A program made the position numbers and the translations under genes. A stretch of DNA of 42,400 bases from Flavobacteriales bacterium CG_4_10_14_0_2_um_filter_35_18 (GTDB lineage: Bacteria > Bacteroidota > Bacteroidia > Flavobacteriales > Flavobacteriaceae), in the NCBI GenBank assembly GCA_002793215.1, contig PFPU01000066.1, positions 1 to 42,400 of the forward strand, read 5' to 3'. Positions within the stretch are counted from its first letter, which is position 1. Each line of letters starts with the position of its first letter. Under the pieces are notes generated by a model. The model was not told the DNA's origin. It made no database searches and worked only from the letters and a program-made list of their open reading frames with translations. Below are positions 7,550-16,544 of this stretch, piece after piece.

Positions 7550-8344
7550 ATGAAAACCATTTTAGTTCCACTTGGCAATTCTGAAAAAGCTATTGGTACT
7601 TTGCAATACGCCATTGACTTTGCAACGGTAACAGGTGCTAAAATTTATGTTATTCAGGTGTATGGCTTAACAAATGCCACTTACACCATTAAAAATATGG
7701 ATACCATTTTAGAAAAAGACAGCAAGGATGAACTGGCATTAATTTTATCTCAAGTAAATACAAAAGGAATAGAAGTTATTAGCAAAAGTATTAAAGGTAA
7801 AATTACTGATAGAATTGAAGACATTGCGCAACAGTTAAAAATTGATTTAATTATCGCCTCTGCCAATAATTCGAGTGCCGATTCGTCAATATATTTAGGT
7901 CCAATTACGGGTAAATTAGTAAAACGCACAGAGTTACCAATGCTTATTATTCCGAAAGATTATATTTTTAAACCGATAAAAACCATTTTATTAGGCTTAA
8001 AATCTGGTTTATTAAATCATCAAAACGTATTAAATCCGCTTCAAAATTTTGTAAAAACCTTTGAGGCTAAGGTTACTTTATTACACGTTATCACACCAAA
8101 AAATACTGAAGCTGACAATGGTTTACACGAAGAATTTAAAGCAATAGCCAATAAAGTTATCAATACCGAAAATGCAACCATTTACCAAGGGATTTTAGAA
8201 CATTTAAACGCTATAAAACCAGATATGCTATGTGCCATTCGCCGAAAAAGAGGCATTTTTAGCAAGCTTTGGGAAAAAAATACCATTAAAAAAGAAGATT
8301 TTGAAAGTCGCATTCCGCTATTAGTATTAAAAGGAAATGTGTAA
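7550..8344 (+). CDS. Universal stress protein, two UspA domains
   Basis: A 264-residue protein from ATG 7550; a TTG 21 nt earlier overlaps the promoter box and is less likely. Two Usp domains lie in tandem. The first (about residues 1-142) begins MKTILVPLGNSEKA and has LIIASANNSS plus LVKRTELPMLIIP. The second (about 143-264) begins KTILLGLKSG and ends IPLLVLKG. The second domain is degenerate in its nucleotide-binding loop, the segment CAIRRKRGIF replacing the usual G-x2-G-x9-G/S motif. Tandem Usp proteins of this length are common in Flavobacteriia; the cellular role is unknown beyond stress adaptation. tRNA-Ala starts 6 nt after its stop and may share the transcript. Confidence 0.88.
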   Translation: MKTILVPLGNSEKAIGTLQYAIDFATVTGAKIYVIQVYGLTNATYTIKNMDTILEKDSKDELALILSQVNTKGIEVISKSIKGKITDRIEDIAQQLKIDLIIASANNSSADSSIYLGPITGKLVKRTELPMLIIPKDYIFKPIKTILLGLKSGLLNHQNVLNPLQNFVKTFEAKVTLLHVITPKNTEADNGLHEEFKAIANKVINTENATIYQGILEHLNAIKPDMLCAIRRKRGIFSKLWEKNTIKKEDFESRIPLLVLKGNV

Positions 8345-8350
8345 TTATTT

Positions 8351-8424
8351 GGGGATGTAGCTCAGCTGGCTAGAGTGCTTGACTGGCAGTCAAGAGGTCG
8401 CCGGTTCGACTCCGGTCTTCTCCA
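8351..8424 (+). tRNA. tRNA-Ala (anticodon GGC)
   Basis: A complete cloverleaf of 74 nt. The anticodon arm is CTTGA-CTGGCAG-TCAAG, giving GGC, and the TTCGA T-loop is present. The acceptor stem carries the G3:U70 wobble that is the alanine identity element, and the discriminator is A. The acceptor stem has one U-U mismatch at 6:67. The 3' CCA is not encoded. Confidence 0.97.
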
Positions 8425-8432
8425 CAAGAAAG

Positions 8433-8462
8433 CCGTCTCACAATTTGAGGCGGTTTTTTTTA
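8433..8462 (+). terminator. Intrinsic terminator after tRNA-Ala
   Basis: An 8-bp stem (8433-8440 with 8446-8453, one G-U pair), a 5-nt loop and a run of eight or more T. It ends the usp/tRNA-Ala transcript. Confidence 0.9.
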
Positions 8463-8542
8463 TTGAAAAAAATGAGGTTGCTGGGGCTGCCAAAAAGTGG
8501 GGAGCACCAATACATTAAAGTATTTCAACTCAAAATTAAATG

Positions 8543-8572
8543 AAAAACCCCATCATAAATTTGACGGGGTTT
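8543..8572 (-). terminator. Intrinsic terminator after tRNA-Phe
   Basis: On the minus strand the stem AAACCCCGTCA pairs with TGATGGGGTTT (one G-U), with a 6-nt loop, and is followed by TTTTTCATTT. It begins just 3 nt after the tRNA-Phe 3' end. Confidence 0.8.
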
Positions 8573-8575
8573 GTG

Positions 8576-8648
8576 TGGTACCTCCAGGAATCGAACCAGG
8601 GACACAAGGATTTTCAGTCCTTTGCTCTACCAACTGAGCTAAGGTACC
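8576..8648 (-). tRNA. tRNA-Phe (anticodon GAA)
   Basis: A 73-nt cloverleaf on the minus strand with seven perfect acceptor pairs (GGTACCT with AGGTACC) and discriminator A. The anticodon arm is AAGGA-CTGAAAA-TCCTT, giving GAA. D-arm GCTC/GAGC and T-loop TTCGATT are standard. CCA is not encoded. Confidence 0.97.
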
Positions 8649-8720
8649 AGTGATTTTCGGGATGCAAATATAGAAGTAAATTTAAAACATGACAAAACTA
8701 TTTTGTAAAAAATGTATTTG

Positions 8721-8728
8721 TATTTTTG
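8721..8728 (+). promoter_or_regulatory. Candidate -7 promoter box (TATTTTTG) of the coaX cluster
   Basis: Matches TAnnTTTG, with a TTG at 8703-8705 (15 nt spacing, slightly short). It lies 18 nt upstream of the coaX ATG and would drive the plus-strand cluster through the PpiD gene. Confidence 0.42.
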
Positions 8729-8746
8729 AATCTTATAAAACTCACT

Positions 8747-9475
8747 ATGAACTTAGGAATTGACATTGGAAATTCAAGCGTTAAAGTAGCTGTATTTGAA
8801 GCCGGTAAACTAATTGAATCTAAAACTTTTTTAAAAGACAATCTTTTTGAAGAACTAAAACTAATTAAATCGGCTTTCCCTATAAAAAATGCCATCTTAT
8901 CTACAGTAACGGTAATAGCACCAGCTATTTTAATAAAATTAAAAACCTTATTTCCATTAAAAATTTTAAGCAATCAGCTTAAATTACCCTATACCATTGC
9001 CTATAAAACCCTAGAAACATTAGGTTTAGATCGCATTGCTTTAGTGGCTAGCGCGGTTTTAAATTATCCAAATCAAAATGTTCTTGTTATTGATGCCGGC
9101 ACATGTATCACTTTCGACTTTATTACAGAAAAAGGAGTTTATTTAGGAGGCGCAATTTCGCCAGGTATTCAAATGCGCTATAATGCGTTGCACGCTCAAA
9201 CCGCCAAATTACCACTATTAGAATTAAAGTATCCCGAAAATTATATCGGCGATTCAACCGAAATGTCTATACACACGGGCGTTTGTTTAGGAACAATTTA
9301 TGAAATAAACGGTGCTATTGCTAAATACAAATCAAAATATCGAAAATTAACAGTTGTTTTAACAGGAGGTAATACAAATTTTTTGGCAGGAAAATTAAAA
9401 AGCACCATATTTGCCAATTCAAATTTTTTATTAGAAGGACTTAACTTTATTTTGAACTTTAATTTACAAGAATGA
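8747..9475 (+). CDS. coaX: Type III pantothenate kinase
   Basis: A 242-residue ASKHA-fold kinase from ATG 8747, catalysing the first step of CoA synthesis from pantothenate; type III enzymes are not feedback-inhibited by CoA. The phosphate-1 motif NLGIDIGNSSVK opens the protein, GLDRIALVASA and VIDAGTCITFDFI form the pantothenate and catalytic region, and GGAISPGIQMRYNALHAQTA plus VVLTGGNT complete the nucleotide site. Length is typical (about 240-260). The stop overlaps the next start by 4 nt (ATGA), indicating translational coupling with the outer-membrane protein gene, an arrangement often seen in flavobacteria. Confidence 0.95.
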   Translation: MNLGIDIGNSSVKVAVFEAGKLIESKTFLKDNLFEELKLIKSAFPIKNAILSTVTVIAPAILIKLKTLFPLKILSNQLKLPYTIAYKTLETLGLDRIALVASAVLNYPNQNVLVIDAGTCITFDFITEKGVYLGGAISPGIQMRYNALHAQTAKLPLLELKYPENYIGDSTEMSIHTGVCLGTIYEINGAIAKYKSKYRKLTVVLTGGNTNFLAGKLKSTIFANSNFLLEGLNFILNFNLQE

Positions 9476-10749
9476 CGAAACGAATATTTCAATTTATTTT
9501 ATTGATGGTGGTAATTGTAAATGCTCATGCTCAAAAAAGTAGCGCATCTCCTTATTCATTTTTTGGCATAGGCGAAGAAAATATTACAAAAACCGCAGAA
9601 GAAATTAGTATGGGAGAAGCAAGCGTAGCCAGTTTTAGCAGCTACCAATTATTGCTCTCAAACCCTGCTTCTCTTGCCATGCTATCCTATACCACTTATG
9701 GATTAGGAATTGCTAATAGAACTTTAAAAGTTTCGGATGCCAATAGCTCAGAACGTTCATCGGCTACAGCCTTGTCATATTTAGTTTTGGGCGTTCCTAT
9801 TGGAGATAAAGCCGGATTCGCATTCGGACTGCAACCAAATACAAATACAGGTTACTCGCTTTTGCAACAAATACCAGATGCTTCAAATGCCATTGTTGAA
9901 TCAAATTTATTTTTTGGCACAGGTGGAACTAATCGATTATTTTTGGATTATGGCAGAAAAATAAATAAATTTGCCTCGATTGGATTTGAAAGTAGTTTTA
10001 TTTTTGGGCACATTAGCAATAATATTTTAAACAGAAGAGTTGACGTAATTTTCGCTTCTCAACATGAAATAAATTCAAACGTTAGCGGATTTAGTTTTAA
10101 ATTCGGTGCACAATATCACAAACCACTTAAAAATTATAAGGACATCGCGTTAATGCTTGGTGCAACAGCTGAACTAAGTTCTAGCTATAATAATAGAGGT
10201 AATGAATTGTTATTCTCTTTGTTAAATAATCCTGATGGCGTTATAATACCAAGAGATACTATTGCCAACATCCCTTTTACAGGCACTATAAAAAGTCCCT
10301 TTAAATCGGCCATTGGAATTGGAATTGGCAAACAATATCAATGGAATTTATCATTAGAATACGCTTACAAAGGCGCTTTAAGTTTTACGGGGGCTACATT
10401 AAATAGCAACAACAATATTGACTATAAAAGTGCTAACAGAATATCTATAGGAGGTTATTACACGCCTAATTTTAATTCTGTTGTTAGTTATTGGGATCGT
10501 GTAACTTATAGAGCCGGATTAAAATATAATCAATCGGGTTTGGTGGTTAACAATACTAATGTAAATGAGTTTGGCATATCTTTTGGAGTTGGAATGCCAA
10601 TGGGAAAAGAATTATCTACCTTTAATCTAGGAATGGAGTTGGGTAAAAGGGGAACCATAAATAATGGATTGGTAAAAGAAAATTTTTTTAATTTTAGAAT
10701 TGGTTTAACCCTCAATGATAAATGGTTTTCTAAAAGAAAAATATTATAA
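9472..10749 (+). CDS. Outer-membrane beta-barrel protein (FadL/PorV-like)
   Basis: A 425-residue exported protein. A signal peptide (about residues 1-20, KRIFQFILLMVVIVNAHAQ) is followed by SPYSFFGIGE and MGEASVASFSSYQLLLSNPAS, cut here as MGEASVAS and LLLSNPASL. The 'NPA' hatch motif near the N-terminus is typical of FadL-superfamily barrels. Alternating aromatic and glycine residues run to a C-terminal segment FRIGLTLNDKWF. FadL-type proteins admit hydrophobic compounds, and PorV-type ones serve type IX secretion; which applies here is not clear. It overlaps coaX by 4 nt and is followed by the TPR gene after 17 nt, so all three share a transcript with lptC. Confidence 0.75.
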   Translation: MTKRIFQFILLMVVIVNAHAQKSSASPYSFFGIGEENITKTAEEISMGEASVASFSSYQLLLSNPASLAMLSYTTYGLGIANRTLKVSDANSSERSSATALSYLVLGVPIGDKAGFAFGLQPNTNTGYSLLQQIPDASNAIVESNLFFGTGGTNRLFLDYGRKINKFASIGFESSFIFGHISNNILNRRVDVIFASQHEINSNVSGFSFKFGAQYHKPLKNYKDIALMLGATAELSSSYNNRGNELLFSLLNNPDGVIIPRDTIANIPFTGTIKSPFKSAIGIGIGKQYQWNLSLEYAYKGALSFTGATLNSNNNIDYKSANRISIGGYYTPNFNSVVSYWDRVTYRAGLKYNQSGLVVNNTNVNEFGISFGVGMPMGKELSTFNLGMELGKRGTINNGLVKENFFNFRIGLTLNDKWFSKRKIL

Positions 10750-10766
10750 ATAAAAACAATCAAATA

Positions 10767-12140
10767 ATGAAAAATTTTATTCGCACATTAATCTTTAGTT
10801 TTATTATTATACTTGGATTTCAATCGGTTTCAGCACAAAATGATTTAGGCAATGACCCTGAAAAATGCAAAATAAATTTGTCCATTTTTTATGAATACGC
10901 CAAAGCTCAAAATTATGATGCTGCTTACGAACCTTGGCTATGGTGTATGGATAACTGTCCTAAAGGAAGTAAAAACTTATATACTCAAGGGTTAAAAATA
11001 GCCGAATACCGTTTAAGCAAAGCCACACCTGCCGAAAAACAAAAAGCCGTTAGCCTTTTAAAAAGGGTTTATGACCAAAGAATTGTACAATATCCTGATA
11101 ATTTAGGAAAAGTATATAGCGATTATGCCGAATTTTGGCAAGAAAATGGTGGTACTAAAGATGAAGTTTTTGCTTTACTAGAAAAAGCTTTCAATTTAGA
11201 CCCTTCTGGTATGGGTATTAAAACCATCTATCAATATTTTCAAGAAGTTACCGATAGAAATAAAGAAAGTAATGTTCAAAAAATATTCGACACCTATGAT
11301 GATGTGGTTGAAGCTGTAGAACAAAAAATTACAAGTTATACGCAAACAAAAGAAGCCTTATACGCCATTGTTTCAAGCGGAAAAGAATTATCTGATAAAG
11401 ATAAAGCTAAATTAAATGCTGCAGAAGTAAATTCTGATGCATTAGAAACCATAACCGGCGGATTAGATAATATATTAGGAGAAGTCGCTACTTGCGAGCG
11501 CTTGATTCCTTTATATAATCAAACTTTTGATGCTAATAAAACAGATGCAAAATGGCTAAAACGTGCTGCCTCAAGGTTAAATGCTAAAGGTTGCACCGGA
11601 GATCCATTATTCACTAAGTTAGTTGAAGCATTATATCTTGCCGACCCTTCTCCAGAAGCTGCTGTATTGGCCGCAAGACTTGCTCTAAACAAAAAAGATG
11701 AAGCTAAAGCCATGCACTTTTTTAAAGAAGCCGTTGATCAAGAAAATGACGCTTACAAAAAAGCAGGACATTTATTTACAATTGCCCAAATTCTTAGACA
11801 AATGGATCGTAAACAAGAAGCCAGAGACTACGCCTATAGAGCACTTAGTTTTAGACCAAATATGGGTGAAGCCTATTTGCTAATTTCTGGTTTGTATGCT
11901 GATAGCGCAAACGCTTGTGGCGATGACGAGCTTTCTAAAAGAGCTGTTTATCTTGCAGCTGCCGATAAAGCTAAAAAAGCTAAAGCTGTTGACCCTAGTA
12001 AAGCAGATAGAGCCAATAAATATATCAATAGTTATATGGCGAGCGCACCAACCAAAAAGAATATATTTATTGCAAATCTAACCTCTGGTTCACCTTTTAA
12101 AATAAGATGTTGGATTAATGAAACAGTAATTTTACCATAA
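10767..12140 (+). CDS. Exported tetratricopeptide-repeat protein
   Basis: A 457-residue periplasmic protein with a signal peptide (about residues 1-24, ending VSAQ). Helical TPR-like repeats cover most of the length, for example residues about 30-60 (FYEYAKAQNYDAAYEPWLWC), 85-150 (VFALLEKAFNLDPSGMG) and 290-400 (AMHFFKEAVDQ, ARDYAYRALSFRPNMGEAYL). Conserved cysteines sit in the first repeat (PEKCK, WCMDNCPKG). The genomic position, between a barrel protein and lptC, is conserved in flavobacteria from memory and suggests a role in envelope assembly. No specific function can be given. Confidence 0.8.
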   Translation: MKNFIRTLIFSFIIILGFQSVSAQNDLGNDPEKCKINLSIFYEYAKAQNYDAAYEPWLWCMDNCPKGSKNLYTQGLKIAEYRLSKATPAEKQKAVSLLKRVYDQRIVQYPDNLGKVYSDYAEFWQENGGTKDEVFALLEKAFNLDPSGMGIKTIYQYFQEVTDRNKESNVQKIFDTYDDVVEAVEQKITSYTQTKEALYAIVSSGKELSDKDKAKLNAAEVNSDALETITGGLDNILGEVATCERLIPLYNQTFDANKTDAKWLKRAASRLNAKGCTGDPLFTKLVEALYLADPSPEAAVLAARLALNKKDEAKAMHFFKEAVDQENDAYKKAGHLFTIAQILRQMDRKQEARDYAYRALSFRPNMGEAYLLISGLYADSANACGDDELSKRAVYLAAADKAKKAKAVDPSKADRANKYINSYMASAPTKKNIFIANLTSGSPFKIRCWINETVILP

Positions 12141-12159
12141 ATATAAGGGGGTAATAAAT

Positions 12160-12732
12160 TTGATTTATATAAAGTTATATAAAATGACAAGCATTGCTAA
12201 TATTTTATTAGTAGTGCTTTTTGTTTCTTGCTCTAATAATATTAAAGAAGTAAAAGATTTTTTAGCTGAAAAGAATTTACCCATTGCCACCGCAATCAAT
12301 ATTAATTTAATTTATACCGATTCTGGTATGGTAAAAACAAAACTTAAAGCGCCCTTGCTTTATGATTACACAAACCGAACGGAACATCCTTATAAAGAAT
12401 TTGCAAATGGTTTAAAAATTACCACCTTTCAGGCTAATGGTGATTCTATAGAAATAAAATCAAATTTTGGAAAATCTTATACGCGAACTAATGTTTCAGA
12501 AATAATCGGCAATGTTGAAATAATAAACTTTGGGTCAAAAACAAGGCTCAATACCGAACAACTTTACTGGGATCAAAAATTGCATTATTTTTTTACTGAA
12601 AAAAAAGTTAGAATTATAAGTGAAAAAGATACTACTTTTGGGGTTGGCTTTGAAGCAAATGAAGATTTGTCAAAAGCAATCATTAGAAACACATCGGGTT
12701 CTTTATACATTAAAGAAAAAGAAAATGAGTAA
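12160..12732 (+). CDS. lptC: LPS export protein LptC-like lipoprotein
   Basis: A protein of 190 residues from TTG 12160 or 182 from ATG 12184. The N-terminus is a lipoprotein signal with lipobox LFVSC (Cys about residue 24 from the TTG). The TTG start gives the signal peptide two lysines (IYIKLYK), which it would otherwise lack, and an AGGGGG stretch lies just upstream, so I favour it. The mature part has the beta-jellyroll repeats of LptC/OstA (YTDSGMVKTKLKAPLLYDY, IEIKSNFGKSYT, NVEIINFGSKTRLNTEQLYWDQ). LptC bridges the inner-membrane LptBFG complex and periplasmic LptA in LPS transport. Most LptC proteins have a membrane anchor instead of a lipid; a lipoprotein form is common in Bacteroidota. 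Confidence 0.82.
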   Translation: MIYIKLYKMTSIANILLVVLFVSCSNNIKEVKDFLAEKNLPIATAININLIYTDSGMVKTKLKAPLLYDYTNRTEHPYKEFANGLKITTFQANGDSIEIKSNFGKSYTRTNVSEIIGNVEIINFGSKTRLNTEQLYWDQKLHYFFTEKKVRIISEKDTTFGVGFEANEDLSKAIIRNTSGSLYIKEKENE

Positions 12733-12734
12733 TT

Positions 12735-12944
12735 ATGAACTTTATTAGAAAGCTTTTTGAATTTGGCTATTTAGCCATAGGTTTATGGAGTTTGGTTGAG
12801 GCTGTTTTAAGATGGCACTCAAATCAAAATAAAGCTTTAATTTTTCTTGGATTTGCTGTTTTGGCTATATTGATGTTCTTTTTTAAAAGACACTTTAGAA
12901 AAAAATTAGAATCCTCTCAAAAAAATAAGCATAAATATTTTTAA
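12735..12944 (+). CDS. Small conserved membrane protein
   Basis: A 69-residue protein with two hydrophobic segments (about residues 7-24 and 34-50) and a basic, polar C-terminal tail (KRHFRKKLESSQKNKHKYF). It starts 2 nt after the lptC stop and its own TAA is directly followed by the GTG start of the CNNM gene, so it is an integral part of this operon. I recognise no named domain. A two-helix hairpin with a cytoplasmic basic tail is the likely topology. Confidence 0.8.
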   Translation: MNFIRKLFEFGYLAIGLWSLVEAVLRWHSNQNKALIFLGFAVLAILMFFFKRHFRKKLESSQKNKHKYF

Positions 12945-14210
12945 GTGACCTCTTTAACCCTAATCATTGTCTTATCAATCATCGCTTCAGCCTTTTTTTC
13001 GGGGATGGAAATTGCCTATTTTACTTCTAATAAACTCTACATAGAATTAGAAAAGAAAGAAGGTGGTTTTGTGGGAATTTTATTAGAAAAACTCACCAAA
13101 AATCCGTCAAAATTTATCACCACTATGCTCGTAGGAAATAATATTGCCTTGGTGATTTATGGATTTTATATGGGAAATTTGTTAATGACTTTATTAACAC
13201 CTTTTGGCATTAAAGACTTTTTTATGTTTTTAATTCAAACCATCATTTCAACCTTAATAATACTTGTAACGGCAGAATTTCTACCCAAAGCCATTTTTAG
13301 AGTTTATGCAAATGAAACCCTAAAATACTTTGCTCTACCAGCCTATTTATTTTATCTTTTATTGTCGGTAATATCTCAATTTATCATGTTATTATCCAAC
13401 TTTTTGCTAAAGTTTTTCTTTAAAATAAAACCCGATGAAGCACATCTAGCATTTAGCAAAGCAGAGTTAGGTCATTTTTTAAATGAACAACTGGAGTCGG
13501 TTAATGAAGCAAAAGAAATTGACAGTGAAATTCAAATATTTCAAAATGCGCTTGAATTTCAAAATGTTAGAGCTAGAGAAGTTATGATTCCCCGAACAGA
13601 AATTATTGCCGTAGATGTATCTGACTCAATTAATACCATAAAAAAAGAATTTATAGAAACAGGTTTGTCAAAAATTTTAGTTTACAAAAATAATTTAGAC
13701 GAAATTATCGGTTATGTTCACTCATTTGAGCTTTTTAAAAATCCCAAAAGCATTCGCAGCATTTTATTACCGGTTGAATTTGTACCCGAAACCATGATGA
13801 TTAATGTTGCTATGGATATTCTCATCAAAAAACGAAAAAGCATTGCCATCGTTTTAGATGAATATGGTGGCACATCAGGCATTATTACCGTTGAAGATAT
13901 TATTGAAGAATTATTTGGCGAAATTGAAGATGAACACGATTCATCTGAACTTTTGGAAGTCAAAATTAACGACCATGAGTTTAACTTTTCTGCTCGTTTA
14001 GAAGTTGATTATCTAATTGAAACCTATAATTTAGAATTACCCGAAGACGAAGCCTATGAAACCTTAGGTGGTTTAATTGTTTACCATACCGAAAAAATTC
14101 CTGTTAAAGGCGAAATTATTGAATTAGCCCCATTTCAATTCACCATTTTAAAAGTTTCGCATACTAAAATAGAAGAGATTCACCTAAAAGTACTTTCACA
14201 AGAGAAGTAA
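12945..14210 (+). CDS. CNNM/CorC-type transporter-associated protein (hemolysin C family, DUF21-CBS)
   Basis: A 421-residue protein that starts at GTG directly after the previous stop; no better start exists. Residues 1-190 form the CNNM (DUF21) transmembrane domain, beginning with the [13 protein letters not shown] motif. Two CBS domains follow (about 205-330: [14 protein letters not shown] and [20 protein letters not shown], split here). The CorC_HlyC domain (about 345-418) carries [12 protein letters not shown] and [15 protein letters not shown]. Members are linked to magnesium or cobalt efflux; the GldE gliding protein of this phylum is a relative, but I see nothing that assigns this copy to gliding. 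It closes the lptC operon. Confidence 0.9.
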   Translation: MTSLTLIIVLSIIASAFFSGMEIAYFTSNKLYIELEKKEGGFVGILLEKLTKNPSKFITTMLVGNNIALVIYGFYMGNLLMTLLTPFGIKDFFMFLIQTIISTLIILVTAEFLPKAIFRVYANETLKYFALPAYLFYLLLSVISQFIMLLSNFLLKFFFKIKPDEAHLAFSKAELGHFLNEQLESVNEAKEIDSEIQIFQNALEFQNVRAREVMIPRTEIIAVDVSDSINTIKKEFIETGLSKILVYKNNLDEIIGYVHSFELFKNPKSIRSILLPVEFVPETMMINVAMDILIKKRKSIAIVLDEYGGTSGIITVEDIIEELFGEIEDEHDSSELLEVKINDHEFNFSARLEVDYLIETYNLELPEDEAYETLGGLIVYHTEKIPVKGEIIELAPFQFTILKVSHTKIEEIHLKVLSQEK

Positions 14211-14298
14211 TTAATTAAAAAATCAATTTCACATTAAAGTGCTTTTAAAATCAAATACTAAATTGTATTTTCGCAAACTGAAATAAATTTATACACAA

Positions 14299-16425
14299 AT
14301 GGCAGTATTATCTAAAATAAGAGAACGATCAATTTTTTTAATCATTATCATTGCAATGGCTTTATTTGCCTTTGTATTAGGCGATTTATTTAAATATCAA
14401 AAATCGAGCAATTTAATTGGCGAAGTTAATGGTGAGCCTGTGACTAGAGAAGAGTTTTCAAAAGAAATGGATTTGTTTAAAGCCCGAAGCGGTGATAAAG
14501 TCTCTCAAATTCAATCGGCTAAAGCTGTATGGAATTCAATTATTAGTGAAAAAATCTATACCAAACAATTAAATGATGCCGGTATTGTAGTTGGCGAAGA
14601 AGATGTTTGGAATGCTATTATCAGTTTGCCATACATTCAAAGCAGTCCTTTATTTCAAAATGAAGCCGGTCAATTTGACCAAGAAAAATTAAAAGAGTAT
14701 TTAGTTACCCTTAAAGAAAACGCTGCAACAAATCCTCAAGATACCCAATGGGCAAGTTGGATTTTAACTGAAAAAAGTATTAAAAGAAATCTCGAACAAA
14801 ATATATATACAGGCTTAATAATTAATGGCATAAATGCAACCTTGGTTGAAGGTAAAAATTACTATAATGACCAAACCATAAAATCAGATATTGAATATGT
14901 TTTTGTGCCATTCAATACGGTTGAAGATAATCTTTTTAAAATTTCGGATAGTGAAGTTAAAGCTTATGTTAATGAACACAAAAAACAGTTTCAAGTAGAA
15001 GCTTCTCGCGATTTAAGCTTTGTAAAATTTGATATTTTACCAACTTTAGAAGATGAGGAAATTGTAAAGAAAGCTATTGCCAACATACTTAACGATAAAG
15101 ATGAGTACAGCACAGCCGCAAAATCTACCATAAAAGTATTAGGCTTTAAAAACACAACAGATGACAAACTGTTTTTTACCGAAAATAATTCTGATTTACC
15201 CTTTTCTGATGACTATTTAATCAAATCAAGATTGCCTTTATCAATTGCCGACAGCATCCTAAGTGCTCAAACTAACACAGTTGTGGGTCCTTATAAAGAT
15301 GGCGATTTTTATAAAATATCAAAAATTAAGGATTTTAAACAAATGCCCGACTCCGTTAAAGCAAGCCACATTTTAATTTCCTTTGCTGGCGCAATGCGCT
15401 CAACCGAGACAAGAACAGAAGCTGATTCAAAAAAACTAGCCGACAGCATTTTTGCACTTGTTAAAAATGACAAAAACAAATTTGCCGAACTAGCTAAATC
15501 GACTTCTTATGATAAAGGTTCTGGCGCAAAAGGTGGTGAACTGGATTGGTTTAATTATGGAACTATGGTTCCTGAATTTAGAGATTTTGTCTTTTTAAAT
15601 AAAAAAGGAGATGTTGGAATTGTAAAAAGTAGTTTTGGTTACCATATTATTAGAATTGACAACCAAAAAAACTTTCAGAAAGCTGCTAAATTGATAACTT
15701 TTGCACGAAAAATTGTAGCTTCCGAAAAAACAGAAAATGCAATTTTTGAGAAAGCAGAATCTTTTACTTCAAATGCTACAACTACTAAAAACCTACAACA
15801 ACAAGCTAAAAAAAGTAGTTATGAAGTTTACCCAATTTCTGGAGTAAAAATGATGGATGAATCCTTGGCAGACATTAAAAACCAACGAACTATTATAAAC
15901 TGGGCGTTTAAAAAAGACACTAAAGTTGGAAGTATAAAACGATTTGATACCGAAAATGGTTATTTAGTAGTGCAATTAGACAAGTCTCAAGAAAAAGGTC
16001 TTATGGATTTATCTGTGGCAAGTATCAGTGTAAGACGCATTTTATTTGAACAAAAAAAAGCTGAATATATTAAAAAAGAAATGGGCGAACTTTCTTTAGC
16101 CGACATTGCAACTAAATTTAAGATACCCTTACAAAGCTCTTTAGCCGTTTCTCTAGCAAGCCCTGTAATTCCTTCAGTTGGAAGGTCTATAGGCTTGATT
16201 GGCGCCATAAACGCATCAAAACCGGGTGATATTATACGTGGTGTTAAAGATAATTCAGGCGTATTTGCTGTGAAAATTGTGAAAAGAGAAGCTCCAACTA
16301 ACTTGATAAATTACGACGTGTTTAGAAAACAATTATTCTCTAAACTTCAATTATCAAGTTACAAGCTATATAATGCCCTTGAAAAAGAAAGTGAAATCGT
16401 TGATAGCAGAGCTTTATATTATTAA
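14299..16425 (+). CDS. PpiD-like periplasmic peptidyl-prolyl isomerase / chaperone
   Basis: A 708-residue protein with one N-terminal membrane anchor (about residues 12-30, FLIIIIAMALFAFVLGDLF), then a SurA-N-type chaperone region (about 35-260) including EVNGEPVTREEF. The parvulin rotamase domain is at about 350-455 (VKASHILISFAG, ELAKSTSYDKGSGAKGGELDWF, FGYHIIRID). A further chaperone-like region follows to the C-terminus. This matches PpiD/SurA-N proteins of Bacteroidota (about 700 residues), which help newly exported outer-membrane proteins fold. The gene stands 88 nt after the CNNM gene, and a TATTTTCG close to the -7 consensus at 14266-14273 may give it its own promoter. Confidence 0.92.
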   Translation: MAVLSKIRERSIFLIIIIAMALFAFVLGDLFKYQKSSNLIGEVNGEPVTREEFSKEMDLFKARSGDKVSQIQSAKAVWNSIISEKIYTKQLNDAGIVVGEEDVWNAIISLPYIQSSPLFQNEAGQFDQEKLKEYLVTLKENAATNPQDTQWASWILTEKSIKRNLEQNIYTGLIINGINATLVEGKNYYNDQTIKSDIEYVFVPFNTVEDNLFKISDSEVKAYVNEHKKQFQVEASRDLSFVKFDILPTLEDEEIVKKAIANILNDKDEYSTAAKSTIKVLGFKNTTDDKLFFTENNSDLPFSDDYLIKSRLPLSIADSILSAQTNTVVGPYKDGDFYKISKIKDFKQMPDSVKASHILISFAGAMRSTETRTEADSKKLADSIFALVKNDKNKFAELAKSTSYDKGSGAKGGELDWFNYGTMVPEFRDFVFLNKKGDVGIVKSSFGYHIIRIDNQKNFQKAAKLITFARKIVASEKTENAIFEKAESFTSNATTTKNLQQQAKKSSYEVYPISGVKMMDESLADIKNQRTIINWAFKKDTKVGSIKRFDTENGYLVVQLDKSQEKGLMDLSVASISVRRILFEQKKAEYIKKEMGELSLADIATKFKIPLQSSLAVSLASPVIPSVGRSIGLIGAINASKPGDIIRGVKDNSGVFAVKIVKREAPTNLINYDVFRKQLFSKLQLSSYKLYNALEKESEIVDSRALYY

Positions 16426-16481
16426 AATATATATTAAAGAAATAAAATTTGCTCAAATAGTTTTTTTAATATAAAAATATT

Positions 16482-16489
16482 TATATTTG
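16482..16489 (+). promoter_or_regulatory. Candidate -7 promoter box (TATATTTG) of the OmpA gene
   Basis: Perfect TAnnTTTG match 56 nt upstream of the ATG, leaving an AT-rich 5' leader of about 50 nt, which fits a highly expressed outer-membrane protein. The -33 element is not evident. Confidence 0.48.
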
Positions 16490-16544
16490 TGCATTATAAA
16501 TCAAATAAATAAATCAAGAAACCATAATTTTAAATTTTTAAACG

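Noticed and set aside
8351-8424. tRNA-Ala as a decayed gene because of the 6:67 mismatch
   Set aside because: All other stems, the anticodon, the T-loop and the G3:U70 identity pair are intact, so it is treated as functional.
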